DNA of 64,000 nt from contig JAHHHQ010000034.1 of NCBI GenBank assembly GCA_019359285.1, forward strand, positions 124,001 to 188,000. The letters are read 5' to 3'. Both the position numbers and the translations under genes were made by a program. Below are positions 34,651 to 43,542 of the stretch, one piece after another. The notes under the pieces were generated by a model, which saw only the letters and a list, made by a program, of their open reading frames with translations, did no database searches and was not told the origin of the DNA. Within the stretch, counting starts at the first letter, position 1. Every line of letters begins with the position of its first letter. Origin of the DNA: Nodosilinea sp. WJT8-NPBG4. Lineage in GTDB: Bacteria > Cyanobacteriota > Cyanobacteriia > Phormidesmidales > Phormidesmidaceae.

Positions 34651-35541
34651 ATGCCGCCCATCCGCCCTGCCGATCTGTCGGCCCTGCATCAGCTATTGAT
34701 TGCCTGTGGCGACTATGCCAGCCAGCAGCCCAAACATTCGTTTCAGGTGTTTGAAAAAGGCGTGGACGACTATGTCACTACGGTCGATCAGCTGCTAGAT
34801 CAAAAGCTGCTGACGGGTATGCAGTCGATCTTTCCAGACGACGGCATTATCACTGAAGAAAACCGGGCCACGGTGCAGCAGTTTTGGCAGGGTGACGGTC
34901 AGGGGCTGCCTCCTAACTGCCATCGCACCCTGTGGTTCGTGGACCCCATCGATGGCACCGACGAATTTATTCAAGGCGGAGACCATTACGCGGTGATGGT
35001 AGGGCAAGTCGTGGATAGCCTACCCCAGGCGGGCTGGATCTATGCGCCAGTGGCAAGGCATTTGGTGTGGGGCGGCCCCGACTGGGGCTTGTTTGAGCAA
35101 ACGGATGGTGGCGAACTCCAATGCCTAAAGCCCAAAGAGCCGGTTTTCGACCCGACTCAGGCTTGGTCAATGGTAATTGGCGACAAGGATGAGCGTCGGT
35201 TTGGCGCTGCGATCGCCTGCCGTTTTCCCACGGTTCAATTTCTCTCTTTGGGCAGCTTTGGACTGAAGGTGCTGGCGGTAATTACTGGCCGGGCGGGCCT
35301 ATATATCTACCTCAACGGTCGCGTTAAGCTGTGGGATACCACTGGCCCCCTAGCCTTGGCCGAGGCGGCCGGGCTAGTCTGCTGCGACTTGACGGGGCAA
35401 CCGATTCGATTTACGGAGCCCGATATAGCTCCCCAGACCCTGGCTCATCACCAGCCCATTGTGGTGGGCTGGCCTAGCTATGTAGAGGCACTGCGATCGC
35501 CCTTAAACGACGTCGTCAGTGCGATCGGGCTGCCCAGATAG
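34651..35541 (+). CDS. Inositol monophosphatase family protein (CysQ-like)
   Basis: A 296-residue member of the lithium-sensitive phosphatase family. The metal-binding motif FVDPIDGTDEFIQGG and the second motif WDTTGPLALAEAAG are intact, and an early Glu (ITEEN) supplies another ligand. The best comparison is CysQ-type 3'(2'),5'-bisphosphate nucleotidases, which clear PAP from sulfate assimilation, but inositol or fructose phosphatase activity cannot be excluded. No cys genes are adjacent. Confidence 0.85.
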   Translation: MPPIRPADLSALHQLLIACGDYASQQPKHSFQVFEKGVDDYVTTVDQLLDQKLLTGMQSIFPDDGIITEENRATVQQFWQGDGQGLPPNCHRTLWFVDPIDGTDEFIQGGDHYAVMVGQVVDSLPQAGWIYAPVARHLVWGGPDWGLFEQTDGGELQCLKPKEPVFDPTQAWSMVIGDKDERRFGAAIACRFPTVQFLSLGSFGLKVLAVITGRAGLYIYLNGRVKLWDTTGPLALAEAAGLVCCDLTGQPIRFTEPDIAPQTLAHHQPIVVGWPSYVEALRSPLNDVVSAIGLPR

Positions 35542-35639
35542 TGTCGCTATTTTGGTCGATTTACAATTCTGGGTACCATGGACAAATATAGGCCGATTGT
35601 GGTCTTGCCTAGCTAGTCCTGAGCCGTCACCCTTTAATT

Positions 35640-36332
35640 ATGCCTTTTATGCAAGCCGATACGCTGAGCGAACAATACCCTCTGTTTCAAGGGGCGAGCC
35701 CCGAAACCGTAGAGTGGTTGCTGTCTGTAGCTACCCGCCATGACTATCCAGCCGACCGAGCTGTAGTCATGGAAGATGCCTGGGGCAATGCCGTTTACTT
35801 TATAGAAGCCGGCTGGGTTAAGGTTCGCCGCCATGTTGAAGATAGTTCCATTACCCTGGCGGTGCTGGGCCGAGGCGACTTCTTTGGGGAAATGGCCATC
35901 CTGGACGAGTCACCCCGCTCTACCGATGTCGTTGCCCTGACCGCTGTCAGGCTGATGAGCATTTCAGCGCAGCGATTTCTTCAAACCCTGTTTAAAGATC
36001 CTCAGCTACACCATCGGCTGCTGCAAATTATGGTGCAGCGGTTGCGCCAGACTAACTTGCGCTTCCAGCTACGTCATCAGCCCCCTGCGGTTAAACTGGC
36101 TGCCACTATAACGGCGATTCAAGCTGCCTACGGTGAGCCAGTAGATGACGGTGTTGACCTGTTCAACATTCCCCGTAAAGACCTTGCCGACTTGGCCGAC
36201 ATCACCCATGAAGAAGCCAACAAAATCATGGCCAAGCTAGTCGAAAAAGGCTGGATTGTCGAAGACAATGCCCGCTCCATGCTGCACCTCAAGAATACTC
36301 GCCAGCTGGCCCATTTGGCCGGGCGGATGTAG
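35640..36332 (+). CDS. CRP/FNR family transcription regulator
   Basis: A 230-residue regulator. The N-terminal cyclic-nucleotide-binding domain (about 15-130) contains the phosphate-binding cassette FGEMAILDESPRSTDV, close to the cAMP-binding consensus (Gly-Glu and Arg-Ser). The C-terminal winged helix-turn-helix (about 165-225) contains IPRKDLADLADITHEEANKIMAKL. It therefore resembles SyCRP1-like cAMP receptors more than NtcA, but the ligand is inferred. Target genes are not visible. The long first helix of the dimer interface is present. Confidence 0.87.
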   Translation: MPFMQADTLSEQYPLFQGASPETVEWLLSVATRHDYPADRAVVMEDAWGNAVYFIEAGWVKVRRHVEDSSITLAVLGRGDFFGEMAILDESPRSTDVVALTAVRLMSISAQRFLQTLFKDPQLHHRLLQIMVQRLRQTNLRFQLRHQPPAVKLAATITAIQAAYGEPVDDGVDLFNIPRKDLADLADITHEEANKIMAKLVEKGWIVEDNARSMLHLKNTRQLAHLAGRM

Positions 36333-36453
36333 CAAACCGTCCCTCATCCACCTGAATTTGTAGAGATTGCTAAAGTTAGCCAGCCTCTCCAAATCCCCGT
36401 GGTAGGTTGTCATCATCAGCTGCCCGACGTAGTTCACTACCCCGGAGATTGCT

Positions 36454-36942
36454 ATGCCTATCCAACCTCCCCTGCCTCCATCCATCACCCCCAGCCAGAT
36501 GACTCTGCTGCGCATTGCGTCGACCATGGCTTGGAGTGATGGCCACCTGGCCGACGAAGAAGTGGGTCTTATGCTCGATCAGTTCAGCCGTCTGTTTGCC
36601 AGCGATGCTGGTCAGCAGGCTGCGCTGCGAGCTGAGTTGCGCGACTACCTAATGCAAAACCTGCCCCTTGAAGAACTGGTGCCCAAGCTTACCCGCCCTG
36701 CCGAGCGAGAGCTAGTGCTTAAACTAGCCCGCCAGGTGATTAGCGCTAGTGCCCGTACTCCCGGTGAAGAGCTGATCAACCAACAGGAAACAGATGCCTA
36801 CAACCGTTTGGTGTCGTTGCTTGACCTGCCCGATGATGTCGTACAGCGCATCGAGCAAGATAGCAGTTCCTTGGATACAGATCATGACAGCCTAATTGAT
36901 CAGCTTGCTGCCGAGTTGAAGAGCTTTGTTCAGGGCTCCTAG
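36454..36942 (+). CDS. TerB-like tellurite-resistance family protein
   Basis: A 162-residue all-helical protein with the TerB-type pattern LLRIASTMAWSDGHLADEEVGLMLDQF near the start and RQVISASARTPGEELINQQETDAYNRLVSLL in the second half, each with an acidic cluster. TerB proteins may bind metal and associate with membranes; the isolated cyanobacterial forms have no known role and no ter cluster is adjacent. GGAG lies 6 bases before the ATG. The gene is convergent with nadA. Confidence 0.78.
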   Translation: MPIQPPLPPSITPSQMTLLRIASTMAWSDGHLADEEVGLMLDQFSRLFASDAGQQAALRAELRDYLMQNLPLEELVPKLTRPAERELVLKLARQVISASARTPGEELINQQETDAYNRLVSLLDLPDDVVQRIEQDSSSLDTDHDSLIDQLAAELKSFVQGS

Positions 36943-36953
36943 GGCTAGCTGAA

Positions 36954-37997
36954 TTAAGGCGCACTGAGGTCTAGCATCCGTTGAATAGGCTTCAGTGCTT
37001 GGCGCTGGAGCTCTGGATCTAAAACAATCTCGGGCTGGCGATACTTCATCGCCAGATACAGCTTTTCTAAGGTGTTAAGGCGCATATGAGGGCATTCATT
37101 GCAGGCGCAGGATGCTGTAGGTGGTGCCGGAATAAAAACCTTGTCTGGGGCCTGTTTCTCCATCTGATGAATGATGCCTGGTTCTGTCACCACAATGAAC
37201 TCAGTCTTGGGGCTCTGCTGGGCGTACTTGAGCAAGGCCGTCGTTGATCCGACAAAATGGGCATGGCGCAGCACCGCTGCCTCGCACTCGGGGTGGGCAA
37301 TTACCTCAGCCTGAGGGTGATTCATCTGAAGCTGTACCAGCTTTTTCTCGGAGAACGTTTCGTGCACCATGCAGCTGCCCTGCCACAGCACCATGTCACG
37401 GCCGGTCTGCTGCATCACGTAGCGGCCCAGATTTTGGTCGGGGGCAAAAATAATCTTTTGCTCAGGCGCTAGCTGCTGCACAATGCTGACCGCATTGGAG
37501 CTGGTGCAAATGATGTCACTCATGGCCTTGATGGCGGCCGTGCAGTTGATGTATGAAATCACCAAGTGCTCAGGGTGTGCAGCTTTGAACGCCGCGAAGG
37601 CGTCGGGAGGGCAGCTATCGGCCAAAGAACAGCCTGCGTTGAGGTCGGGCAGCAGGACTTGCTTATCGGGGTTCAAAATCTTGGCCGTCTCAGCCATGAA
37701 ATGCACCCCCGCAAACACAATCACATCGGCACTGGTATCGGCTGCCTGGCGGGATAACCCCAAAGAATCTCCAATGTAGTCAGCTACATCTTGAATATCA
37801 GACTCTTGGTAATAGTGCGCTAAAACAACGGCATTTAGCTCTTGTTTGAGAGCATTAATGGCGTTGACCAGATCGTGGGCTGGGGAAGCGGCAACGGGCG
37901 AGAGAGTTGTAAACACAGGGTTGGCAGGGCAGCATGAAAGGATTTCTGAATTATAGTCTAATTCACCAAAACTAGCTATGGCTGGTTCTGGGGCCAT
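36954..37997 (-). CDS. nadA: Quinolinate synthase A
   Basis: A 347-residue iron-sulfur enzyme. It condenses iminoaspartate with dihydroxyacetone phosphate to quinolinate in NAD synthesis. The sequences [48 protein letters not shown] and the C-terminal [16 protein letters not shown] with cluster-ligand cysteines are clear. The first 40 residues are a variable extension; the conserved part starts near residue 42. nadB and nadC are not nearby. Confidence 0.95.
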   Translation of the reverse strand: MAPEPAIASFGELDYNSEILSCCPANPVFTTLSPVAASPAHDLVNAINALKQELNAVVLAHYYQESDIQDVADYIGDSLGLSRQAADTSADVIVFAGVHFMAETAKILNPDKQVLLPDLNAGCSLADSCPPDAFAAFKAAHPEHLVISYINCTAAIKAMSDIICTSSNAVSIVQQLAPEQKIIFAPDQNLGRYVMQQTGRDMVLWQGSCMVHETFSEKKLVQLQMNHPQAEVIAHPECEAAVLRHAHFVGSTTALLKYAQQSPKTEFIVVTEPGIIHQMEKQAPDKVFIPAPPTASCACNECPHMRLNTLEKLYLAMKYRQPEIVLDPELQRQALKPIQRMLDLSAP

Positions 37998-38198
37998 TCA
38001 CTAAGCTGCGATAGGTGGTTAGATCTAGAACTATGCAGAAGCCAACTTCATTAGGTCCCTGATCGCCTGATAGAACTTCTGTTGAATTGAACTTCCGGTG
38101 TTTCAGTGCGATCGCCCATCAAGCTTCCGGCATAGCTCTGCTAAACTTCCTACCTAGCTGCCTTTGGTTGAATTAGCGTTATGGCTATCTAAGCTGCC

Positions 38199-38948
38199 TT
38201 AGATTAGGGAAGAAGAGGCTAGGGGTGCGCTCATCCGAGAACTATGGCCGTTAGACTCAGCGGAAGCACGCTCAACATTGAATCGATAGCCTACATTGCG
38301 CACTGTTTGAATGATGTTGGGCTGCCTCGGGTCAACCTCAATCTTTTTACGTAGAGAGAGGATATGGGTGTCTACGGTTCTGGGATTGTCGATCGCATCG
38401 GGCCAGGCACGCCGCAGTAAATCGGTGCGGCTCAAGGGAGACCCAGCCGCTTGGGTCAGCACATACAGCAGGCTAAATTCCTGGGGTGTTAGATCGATAT
38501 AGTCGCCTCGAAAATTGACTCGCCGCTGCACCAGGTCAATGTTCAAGTCGCCATAGGTAAGAGATGCCGGTGCGCTCATAAGCCGTACGCGCCGGGTGAG
38601 CGCCTCGACTCGGGCCAAGAACTCCTGCATGCCGAAGGGCTTAGTCATATAGTCGTCGGCTCCAGCCCGTAGTCCAGTCACGATATCGGTTTCTGTGTTG
38701 CAGGCCGAAAGGATCATGATCAGGGGCTGTCCCTGGCTGTGCAACCACTTACACAGCTCCACACCGTCCCCATCCGGGAGTTGCGAGTCTAGAATGACCA
38801 AGTCTGGCTGTCGGCTCTGAAAAAGGTCCCGAGTGCGGACAACATCTGCTGACTGAAAAACCCTGTAGCCAGCTTGCTGAAGATGCCAGCCCAGGAGCGA
38901 TCGCAAATGGGGGTTGCCCTCAATAATCTGTACCGATACAGCGGCCAC
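38199..38948 (-). CDS. OmpR/PhoB family response regulator, atypical acidic pocket
   Basis: A 249-residue regulator: receiver domain (about 5-118) and winged-helix effector (about 132-230, with TVDTHILSLRKKIEVDP and GYRFN). Phospho-acceptor Asp54 (VILDSQLPD), Ser81 and Lys103 are present. The N-terminal acidic pocket reads IIEGNP rather than the usual acidic pair followed by D, so metal binding is probably weakened. It may be a regulator of the NblR-like class, in which phosphorylation-independent action has been reported, but I cannot assign it by reading. No histidine kinase gene is adjacent. It is divergent from a pseudo-receiver gene. The C-terminal 25 residues are Ser-rich and unstructured. 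Confidence 0.9.
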   Translation of the reverse strand: MAAVSVQIIEGNPHLRSLLGWHLQQAGYRVFQSADVVRTRDLFQSRQPDLVILDSQLPDGDGVELCKWLHSQGQPLIMILSACNTETDIVTGLRAGADDYMTKPFGMQEFLARVEALTRRVRLMSAPASLTYGDLNIDLVQRRVNFRGDYIDLTPQEFSLLYVLTQAAGSPLSRTDLLRRAWPDAIDNPRTVDTHILSLRKKIEVDPRQPNIIQTVRNVGYRFNVERASAESNGHSSRMSAPLASSSLI

Positions 38949-39327
38949 TGGGTTTCGTTATAAACGGCAAATTTTATTCGCTAAACATAGCAAAGGCCCT
39001 TGGGGGTTTTTGTAGCTAGAGTTACCCAACTCTGACCTGGGGCGTGCGGCGAGATCGAGGGCTAGTCGTAAAAAACATCATTGATAGCTGGATGGTCGGC
39101 AATTTTTAGGATAATAATTTGCATAACTTAATTATAGTTTTGCTTTCGCAATGCCAAGTCTTTGGCATACCTTTAGACAGACTAAAAAAAAACGGAAGAT
39201 TGAAATAAATCTAGGTTTCCAAAATGGCATGAAAACCCTAGTCTATAGGCCAAAAAAAGCGACTTTATGGTGGTAAACGCTGTTTTTGCTCTAGGTAAGA
39301 TAGAAGGCAATTGCGTCGTTTTCAGCC
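38949..39327. promoter_or_regulatory. Divergent regulatory region with repeated ATGCCA motif
   Basis: About 380 AT-rich bases between divergent genes. ATGCCAA (39151-39157) and TTGGCAT (39162-39168) form an inverted repeat with a 4-base spacer. ATGGCAT recurs at 39224-39230 inside an imperfect inverted repeat CTAGG..CCTAG (about 39211-39241). The arrangement suggests binding sites for a dimeric regulator. Confidence 0.4.
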
Positions 39328-39717
39328 ATGACCTTAACTCGTGACTATATCCTTGTGCTTGACCCAGAGTGTGATCACCACAACGACGCTCATCCTTTAG
39401 AGACTGACCTGCAGTACCCCGTATTTGTGGCCAGTTCTACCGAGCAAGCGGTTACCCGCGTCAACCAGGGGGCGCCCTGTCTCGTTATTCTGGTTGGCAA
39501 TGATTTTCACGATTGGTCACTACCGTTGGTAAATCAATTACGCCAGCATGGGCAGGCTCTTGATATGACTGTCGTGGCTCTAACGGACTCGACCAGCCCG
39601 CAGTGGAACTACAGCGAAGATATTCCAGGACTCGATGGATTGCTGGTGCAGCCGCTTAGTATGGACATTTTGCGATCGCTAGTGGAGTCTGCCTTTGCCC
39701 GCACTATATGTCAGTAA
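39328..39717 (+). CDS. Pseudo-receiver domain protein
   Basis: A 129-residue single domain with the alternating strand/helix pattern of a receiver: ILVLDPE (strand 1), CLVILVG (strand 3), MTVVALT (strand 4) and GLLVQPLS (strand 5). The phospho-acceptor position is Val56 and the invariant lysine is Gln108, so phosphotransfer is not possible by the normal chemistry. It may be a protein-binding adaptor, as in other pseudo-receivers. Family not recognised beyond the fold. Its last 10 bases overlap the start of the next gene, indicating translational coupling. It is divergent from an atypical response regulator. Confidence 0.72.
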   Translation: MTLTRDYILVLDPECDHHNDAHPLETDLQYPVFVASSTEQAVTRVNQGAPCLVILVGNDFHDWSLPLVNQLRQHGQALDMTVVALTDSTSPQWNYSEDIPGLDGLLVQPLSMDILRSLVESAFARTICQ

Positions 39718-40115
39718 AGCAAGTTGCCATAACCCAAGCCGCGTCCCTACATCTGCCTAGGCATCAGCATTCCCTAGAACAACTGGGTATGCTGAAACTA
39801 GGTCAAGAGAGAGCGTCAATGCTGCCAAAGGTTTTGCCCGAAAATCGAGTTCAGGTATTTAAGTTTTGGTTTAATGGCGCCCTGCAGGATGGCACCCATC
39901 ACTATAACGAACTGTACTATCGGGCCTTAACTGTCGAAGCCGACAAGCGTACCAGGCTATATCACCTAGCCTGTAAATTTTCAGAGCAGCGAGCTGGGGC
40001 ATTGGTGTCTATTGCCGATGACCAGTGCAGCCTGTGGATTAGTTTGCGTAGTCAGAAAATGGCCGCTCAACTGCTTCAGCAGCGAGTAGCCGGTCTACCT
40101 CGTCCTCACATCTAA
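39708..40115 (+). CDS. Hypothetical protein coupled to the pseudo-receiver
   Basis: A 135-residue protein not recognised. The first 40 residues look flexible. The core has VQVFKFWFNGALQDGTHHYNELYYRALTVEADKRTRLYHLACKF, a compact aromatic/basic domain, then SIADDQCSLWISLRSQKMAAQLLQQR. Composition and pattern suggest a cytoplasmic globular protein with no membrane segment. The ATG at 39708 overlaps the end of the pseudo-receiver gene, so the products probably act together. The stop is 13 bases from the convergent nagA stop. Confidence 0.6.
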   Translation: MSVKQVAITQAASLHLPRHQHSLEQLGMLKLGQERASMLPKVLPENRVQVFKFWFNGALQDGTHHYNELYYRALTVEADKRTRLYHLACKFSEQRAGALVSIADDQCSLWISLRSQKMAAQLLQQRVAGLPRPHI

Positions 40116-40128
40116 GAATTCTGACCGG

Positions 40129-41355
40129 TTATCCCAGGTCTGTTGTAGACCATGCCAGCACGCCTTGATCAATTACCCCTTTTACAGTGAACGTATCAGC
40201 GTCAAACAGGGTTATGTTGGCCTGGTAACCCGCAGACAACACCCCCAGACAGTGGTCGACTCCGATGGCTCGGGCTGGGTATAGGGTTGCCATCCGCAGG
40301 GCTTCTGCCAGGGGAATGTCCACTCGACGCACGCAGTTCTCTATGGCAGCCATCAATGTCAGCGCCGCTCCCCCAAGGGTGCCGTCGGCAGAGACGCACT
40401 TGCCGTCTCGATAAAACACTTCCTGGCCGCCAATGACAAAGGCTTCTAGAGTGGTGCCTACTGGGGGTGTGGCGTCGGTAACGAGCACCAGATGGTCTTG
40501 TTTTACCCGATGCGCTAGGCCAACAGAACCGTAGTGAACGTGGTGTCCATCCACAATGACGCCGGCATAGACATCGGCTTGACTCAACACTGCCCCAACC
40601 AGTCCAGGGCTACGCCCTTGCCATCCAGACATAGCGTTAAACAGGTGCGTGACCATGCCAACTCCGGCCTCAAAGCCGACCAATGCCTCCTCAAAGCTAG
40701 CCTCAGAGTGCCCAGCAGATACCAAAATGCCAGCTTCAGCCAGCTGCCGAATGTGTTCTGGGGAGACGACTTCAGGCGCTAAAGTGACCAGCTTGACCAC
40801 CTCTGGCCCAGCCTGGGCTATGCGATCGATCATGGCCCTGTCGGCAGGGCGAATAAAGGCTTGACTGTGAATTCCTCCTCGCTTGGAGTTGAGATAGGGG
40901 CCTTCTAAATGGAGCCCCAGGACTCGATGTGGCTGCTGCTGACGGTAATTGGCCACTAAAGCCATGGCCTCGTCCATCGCCTGGTCAGTAGTTGTAATTA
41001 GCGTGGGCAAAAAACTCGTAGTGCCGCTCTGGAGATTGGTGCGGTGCATGGTTTCAAGGGTGTCGGTGGTGATGGCGTCATTGAACATCACGCCGCCGCA
41101 GCCATTGAGCTGTAGATCAATAAAGCCGGGGGCCACCGTCCAGCCCTGACCGTCGAAACAAGGCAAGTCTGACGGGAGTTGGGCCTCAGGTACAAGGTCT
41201 AAAATACGGCTACCGTCTATGACCAACGCGTGGTTTTGCAGCACTCTACGGCCGGTGTAGAGGGTACAGTGGTTGAGGGCATAGCGAGGATGAATGGCTC
41301 CTGTGGCGGGCCTAGAACTATCGGCGCTAGGCTCAGTCGTAAACCTAGAGGACAT
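40129..41355 (-). CDS. nagA: N-acetylglucosamine-6-phosphate deacetylase
   Basis: A 408-residue amidohydrolase: FVAPGFIDLQLNGCGG-like start of the barrel (here TVAPGFIDLQLNGCGGVMF), LHLEGPYLNSKRGGIHS, then the metal histidines in ILVSAGHSEASFEE and VTHLFNAMSGW, and the catalytic aspartate in LVTDATPPVG. It removes acetate from GlcNAc-6-P in amino-sugar recycling. No nagB or PTS genes are adjacent. The ATG at 41355 overlaps the ATG of the divergent VOC gene; the first 24 residues look like an extension before the conserved part, so the true start is uncertain. Confidence 0.9.
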   Translation of the reverse strand: MSSRFTTEPSADSSRPATGAIHPRYALNHCTLYTGRRVLQNHALVIDGSRILDLVPEAQLPSDLPCFDGQGWTVAPGFIDLQLNGCGGVMFNDAITTDTLETMHRTNLQSGTTSFLPTLITTTDQAMDEAMALVANYRQQQPHRVLGLHLEGPYLNSKRGGIHSQAFIRPADRAMIDRIAQAGPEVVKLVTLAPEVVSPEHIRQLAEAGILVSAGHSEASFEEALVGFEAGVGMVTHLFNAMSGWQGRSPGLVGAVLSQADVYAGVIVDGHHVHYGSVGLAHRVKQDHLVLVTDATPPVGTTLEAFVIGGQEVFYRDGKCVSADGTLGGAALTLMAAIENCVRRVDIPLAEALRMATLYPARAIGVDHCLGVLSAGYQANITLFDADTFTVKGVIDQGVLAWSTTDLG

Positions 41356-41785
41356 GGCAATGCTTCGCCCCTTTCATGTGGCGTTTCCAGTGTACGACCT
41401 GAACAGCACGCGTCACTTCTATGAAACCGTGCTGGGCTGCTCGGTGGGGCGCACGTCATCGACCTGGATTGACTTCAATCTGTTTGGTCACCAGATTACG
41501 GCTCATCAGGCTGAGCCTCAAGCTATCGTGCCTACTAATGCTGTGGATGGTCACAACGTACCCGTTAGCCACTGGGGAGTCATTCTCACCCCAGCTGAAT
41601 GGCACGCCTTGGCCGATCGCCTGCGCCAGGCCCAGGTAGAGTTTTTAATTGAGCCCTACCAGCGGTTTGTGGGCGAGGTCGGAGAGCAGTTCACGCTATT
41701 TATTACTGACCCAAGCGGTAACGCCCTAGAATTTAAGGCGTTTGCCCGAGACGAAAGCATTTTTGCTCCAGCGGAAGTTTCGTAA
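41354..41785 (+). CDS. VOC/glyoxalase family protein
   Basis: From the ATG at 41354 the protein has 143 residues. It is a single vicinal-oxygen-chelate domain, with paired beta-alpha-beta-beta-beta modules: FHVAFPVYDLNSTRHFYETVLGC, then HWGVILTPAEWHALADRL and LFITDPSGNALEFKAF, with His and Glu in metal-ligand positions. It may be a dioxygenase, isomerase or binding protein; the substrate is unknown. The ATG at 41360 is an equally good alternative start. The start codon overlaps that of nagA on the other strand through a shared CATG. Confidence 0.8.
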   Translation: MAMLRPFHVAFPVYDLNSTRHFYETVLGCSVGRTSSTWIDFNLFGHQITAHQAEPQAIVPTNAVDGHNVPVSHWGVILTPAEWHALADRLRQAQVEFLIEPYQRFVGEVGEQFTLFITDPSGNALEFKAFARDESIFAPAEVS

Positions 41786-41819
41786 AACCGGGGAATATGA
41801 CAACTCGTGGGTGCCAGAT

Positions 41820-42224
41820 CTAGCGCTTCCAGGGTCGCCCTCGATAGATGCCCTCAATTTTCTCATCGGGCGGCGATGACGGATTCTCGGGCTGGCTAGC
41901 GCGATATCGAATGCCTCGGTAAATAAGCTCCTTGCTCTCAGAACTCTCAGAGGCCAGGGTTGAGGAATTGTCTGCGATGCTTACCTCCGCCTGTTTTGGC
42001 TGGGGCATAGCCTTGGTTTTTTGGGCAATCACATCGGTTGGCACTATAGCACCGTCAATTTCAATGACTGATTCACAGGCCCAAATCTGCCGCTGCAATC
42101 CATAGAGGGCGGCTAAGAGACCAAACAGCAGTAGCTGCCAAGGAGCCTCCACTAATCCCACAATGATTAGCACGATCGCCGAAACAATACCGACTGCGGT
42201 TGCTAATAGCGTAATGAAGGTCAT
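41820..42224 (-). CDS. Small membrane protein with DUF4278-like motifs
   Basis: From the ATG at 42224 the protein has 134 residues. Two adjacent hydrophobic segments, LLATAVGIVSAIVLIIVGLV and LLLFGLLAALYGL, predict a membrane hairpin. A hydrophilic tail follows with ELIYRGIRYRAS and EGIYRGRPWKR, the YRG-type motif of DUF4278. GAGGGG 6 bases before the ATG supports this start; the longer frame is rejected. Function unknown. A tRNA-Glu gene lies just upstream on the same strand. Confidence 0.72.
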   Translation of the reverse strand: MTFITLLATAVGIVSAIVLIIVGLVEAPWQLLLFGLLAALYGLQRQIWACESVIEIDGAIVPTDVIAQKTKAMPQPKQAEVSIADNSSTLASESSESKELIYRGIRYRASQPENPSSPPDEKIEGIYRGRPWKR

Positions 42225-42377
42225 AGATTCCCCTCTGCAAAAGGTTGAACCCCTTAGGTGATTCTTACAATACTGGAAGTGACTGAGCTTGTCACCTGAC
42301 CTAGAGTTAGGTCTGCACCATAAGAAAAACAAAGCCTTGCAGCAAATGTTGCAAGGCCTTAGAGCTATTAAAAGCTA

Positions 42378-42450
42378 TACCCCCAGGGGAATTCGAATCC
42401 CCGTCGCCTCCGTGAAAGGGAGGTGTCCTAGGCCTCTAGACGATGGGGGC
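42378..42450 (-). tRNA. trnE: tRNA-Glu (UUC)
   Basis: On the minus strand the 73-base sequence folds as a cloverleaf with a 7-bp acceptor stem (G1-U72 wobble and discriminator A73). The anticodon loop CTTTCAC gives UUC, and the T arm contains GATTCGAATTC. CCA is not encoded. It closely resembles plastid and cyanobacterial tRNA-Glu, which serves both translation and, as glutamyl-tRNA, the first step of chlorophyll and bilin synthesis. Confidence 0.96.
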
Positions 42451-42579
42451 CTATTTTTCAACACTCCCCAGTATAGATAACAGGTGTACCCTTGTCAAAC
42501 TGGTTTGTGTTGCTGTGGCCAACGGTGGTGACCAACTGAATATTACTATAACTGCCTGTGAGCACTTTTAATCACGCAG

Positions 42580-43542
42580 TTAATGGTTTTTTTGTTGGCT
42601 AGCAGGCTTGCGGCTGTACATGGCGCGATCGGCATTGGCCCAGGCCCATCGCAGCCCTTGGCTAGGGTGGCGGCCCGCAATTCCCACCGAGGCGTGAAGC
42701 TGGCTTTCGCTTAGAGCTTTCTCGAGCTGGTGTTTAATCAACTCTCCCTCGACTAGAGGGCACTCCACACAGAGCATGGCAAATTCATTACCACCAGTGC
42801 GGGCAACGGTATCCTGTTTGCGGGTTATTTGCCTGAGCAAGTCCCCAGTGCGCTGCAGAATCTGGTCTCCGGCAGCTTGGCCTTGGCTGTCGTTGACTGT
42901 CTTGAGATCATCGATGTCAATGACAATGATGCTGGCGGGGTAGCCATAGATGGCACAGCGTTCTTCTTCGCTGTCTAAGAGCTGATCCCAGCCGCGACGG
43001 TTGTAGAGCCCAGTCAGGCCATCGGTCAACGCTTCTGTTTGCAAATGTTCGGCCAATCGCGCCTGCTCGGCAGATTTTATATCGGCATGGAGAATACGGC
43101 TGAGCAGCTGGGCCAAAAGCTCAATTAAGGGCAGCTCCTGTTGAATAACCTGGGGCTGAGGTAGCGGGTCGATGGCGCAAAGGGTGCCAAATAGGGTGCC
43201 ATCCTCCTTCAAAAGGGGTACGCCCACGTAGGCCCCAATTTTGACTTGTTGCCCAATGGGTGCTTCAACGTAGGCCACCACCGCTTCAGAAGCGGGGGCA
43301 ATGCGAGGACCTTCTCCTTTAATCATGCGAGAGCAGAAGGAGTCAGACCAGCGAAAAACATCTCCGGCTTTGACACCGTAGCCTGTGTCGTTGGACTGTA
43401 AGACAATCCAGTCTTCACCCTCGGTGCGTGTTACCATCCACAGGTCAAATCCAAGCCGATCGTGAAGATGGGTCAAGACGGCTAGGGCTGCGGTATTGAA
43501 ATCAAGCAGCTGACTGGTATCAATAGTAGGTATAAATGTCAT
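42580..43542 (-). CDS. GAF-GGDEF protein with GGNEF motif
   Basis: A 320-residue soluble protein: a GAF domain (about 15-160; contains MVTRTEGEDWIVLQ and LFGTLCAIDP) and a GGDEF domain (about 170-318). The signature is GGNEF with Asn252 instead of the metal-binding Asp/Glu, so diguanylate cyclase activity is doubtful or reduced. The rest of the domain (DGLTGLYNRRGWDQLL, VIDIDDLKTVND) is normal. It could be a c-di-GMP or GTP sensor rather than an enzyme. It lies between tRNA-Glu and the giant phosphatase gene, separated by large gaps. Confidence 0.88.
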   Translation of the reverse strand: MTFIPTIDTSQLLDFNTAALAVLTHLHDRLGFDLWMVTRTEGEDWIVLQSNDTGYGVKAGDVFRWSDSFCSRMIKGEGPRIAPASEAVVAYVEAPIGQQVKIGAYVGVPLLKEDGTLFGTLCAIDPLPQPQVIQQELPLIELLAQLLSRILHADIKSAEQARLAEHLQTEALTDGLTGLYNRRGWDQLLDSEEERCAIYGYPASIIVIDIDDLKTVNDSQGQAAGDQILQRTGDLLRQITRKQDTVARTGGNEFAMLCVECPLVEGELIKHQLEKALSESQLHASVGIAGRHPSQGLRWAWANADRAMYSRKPASQQKNH

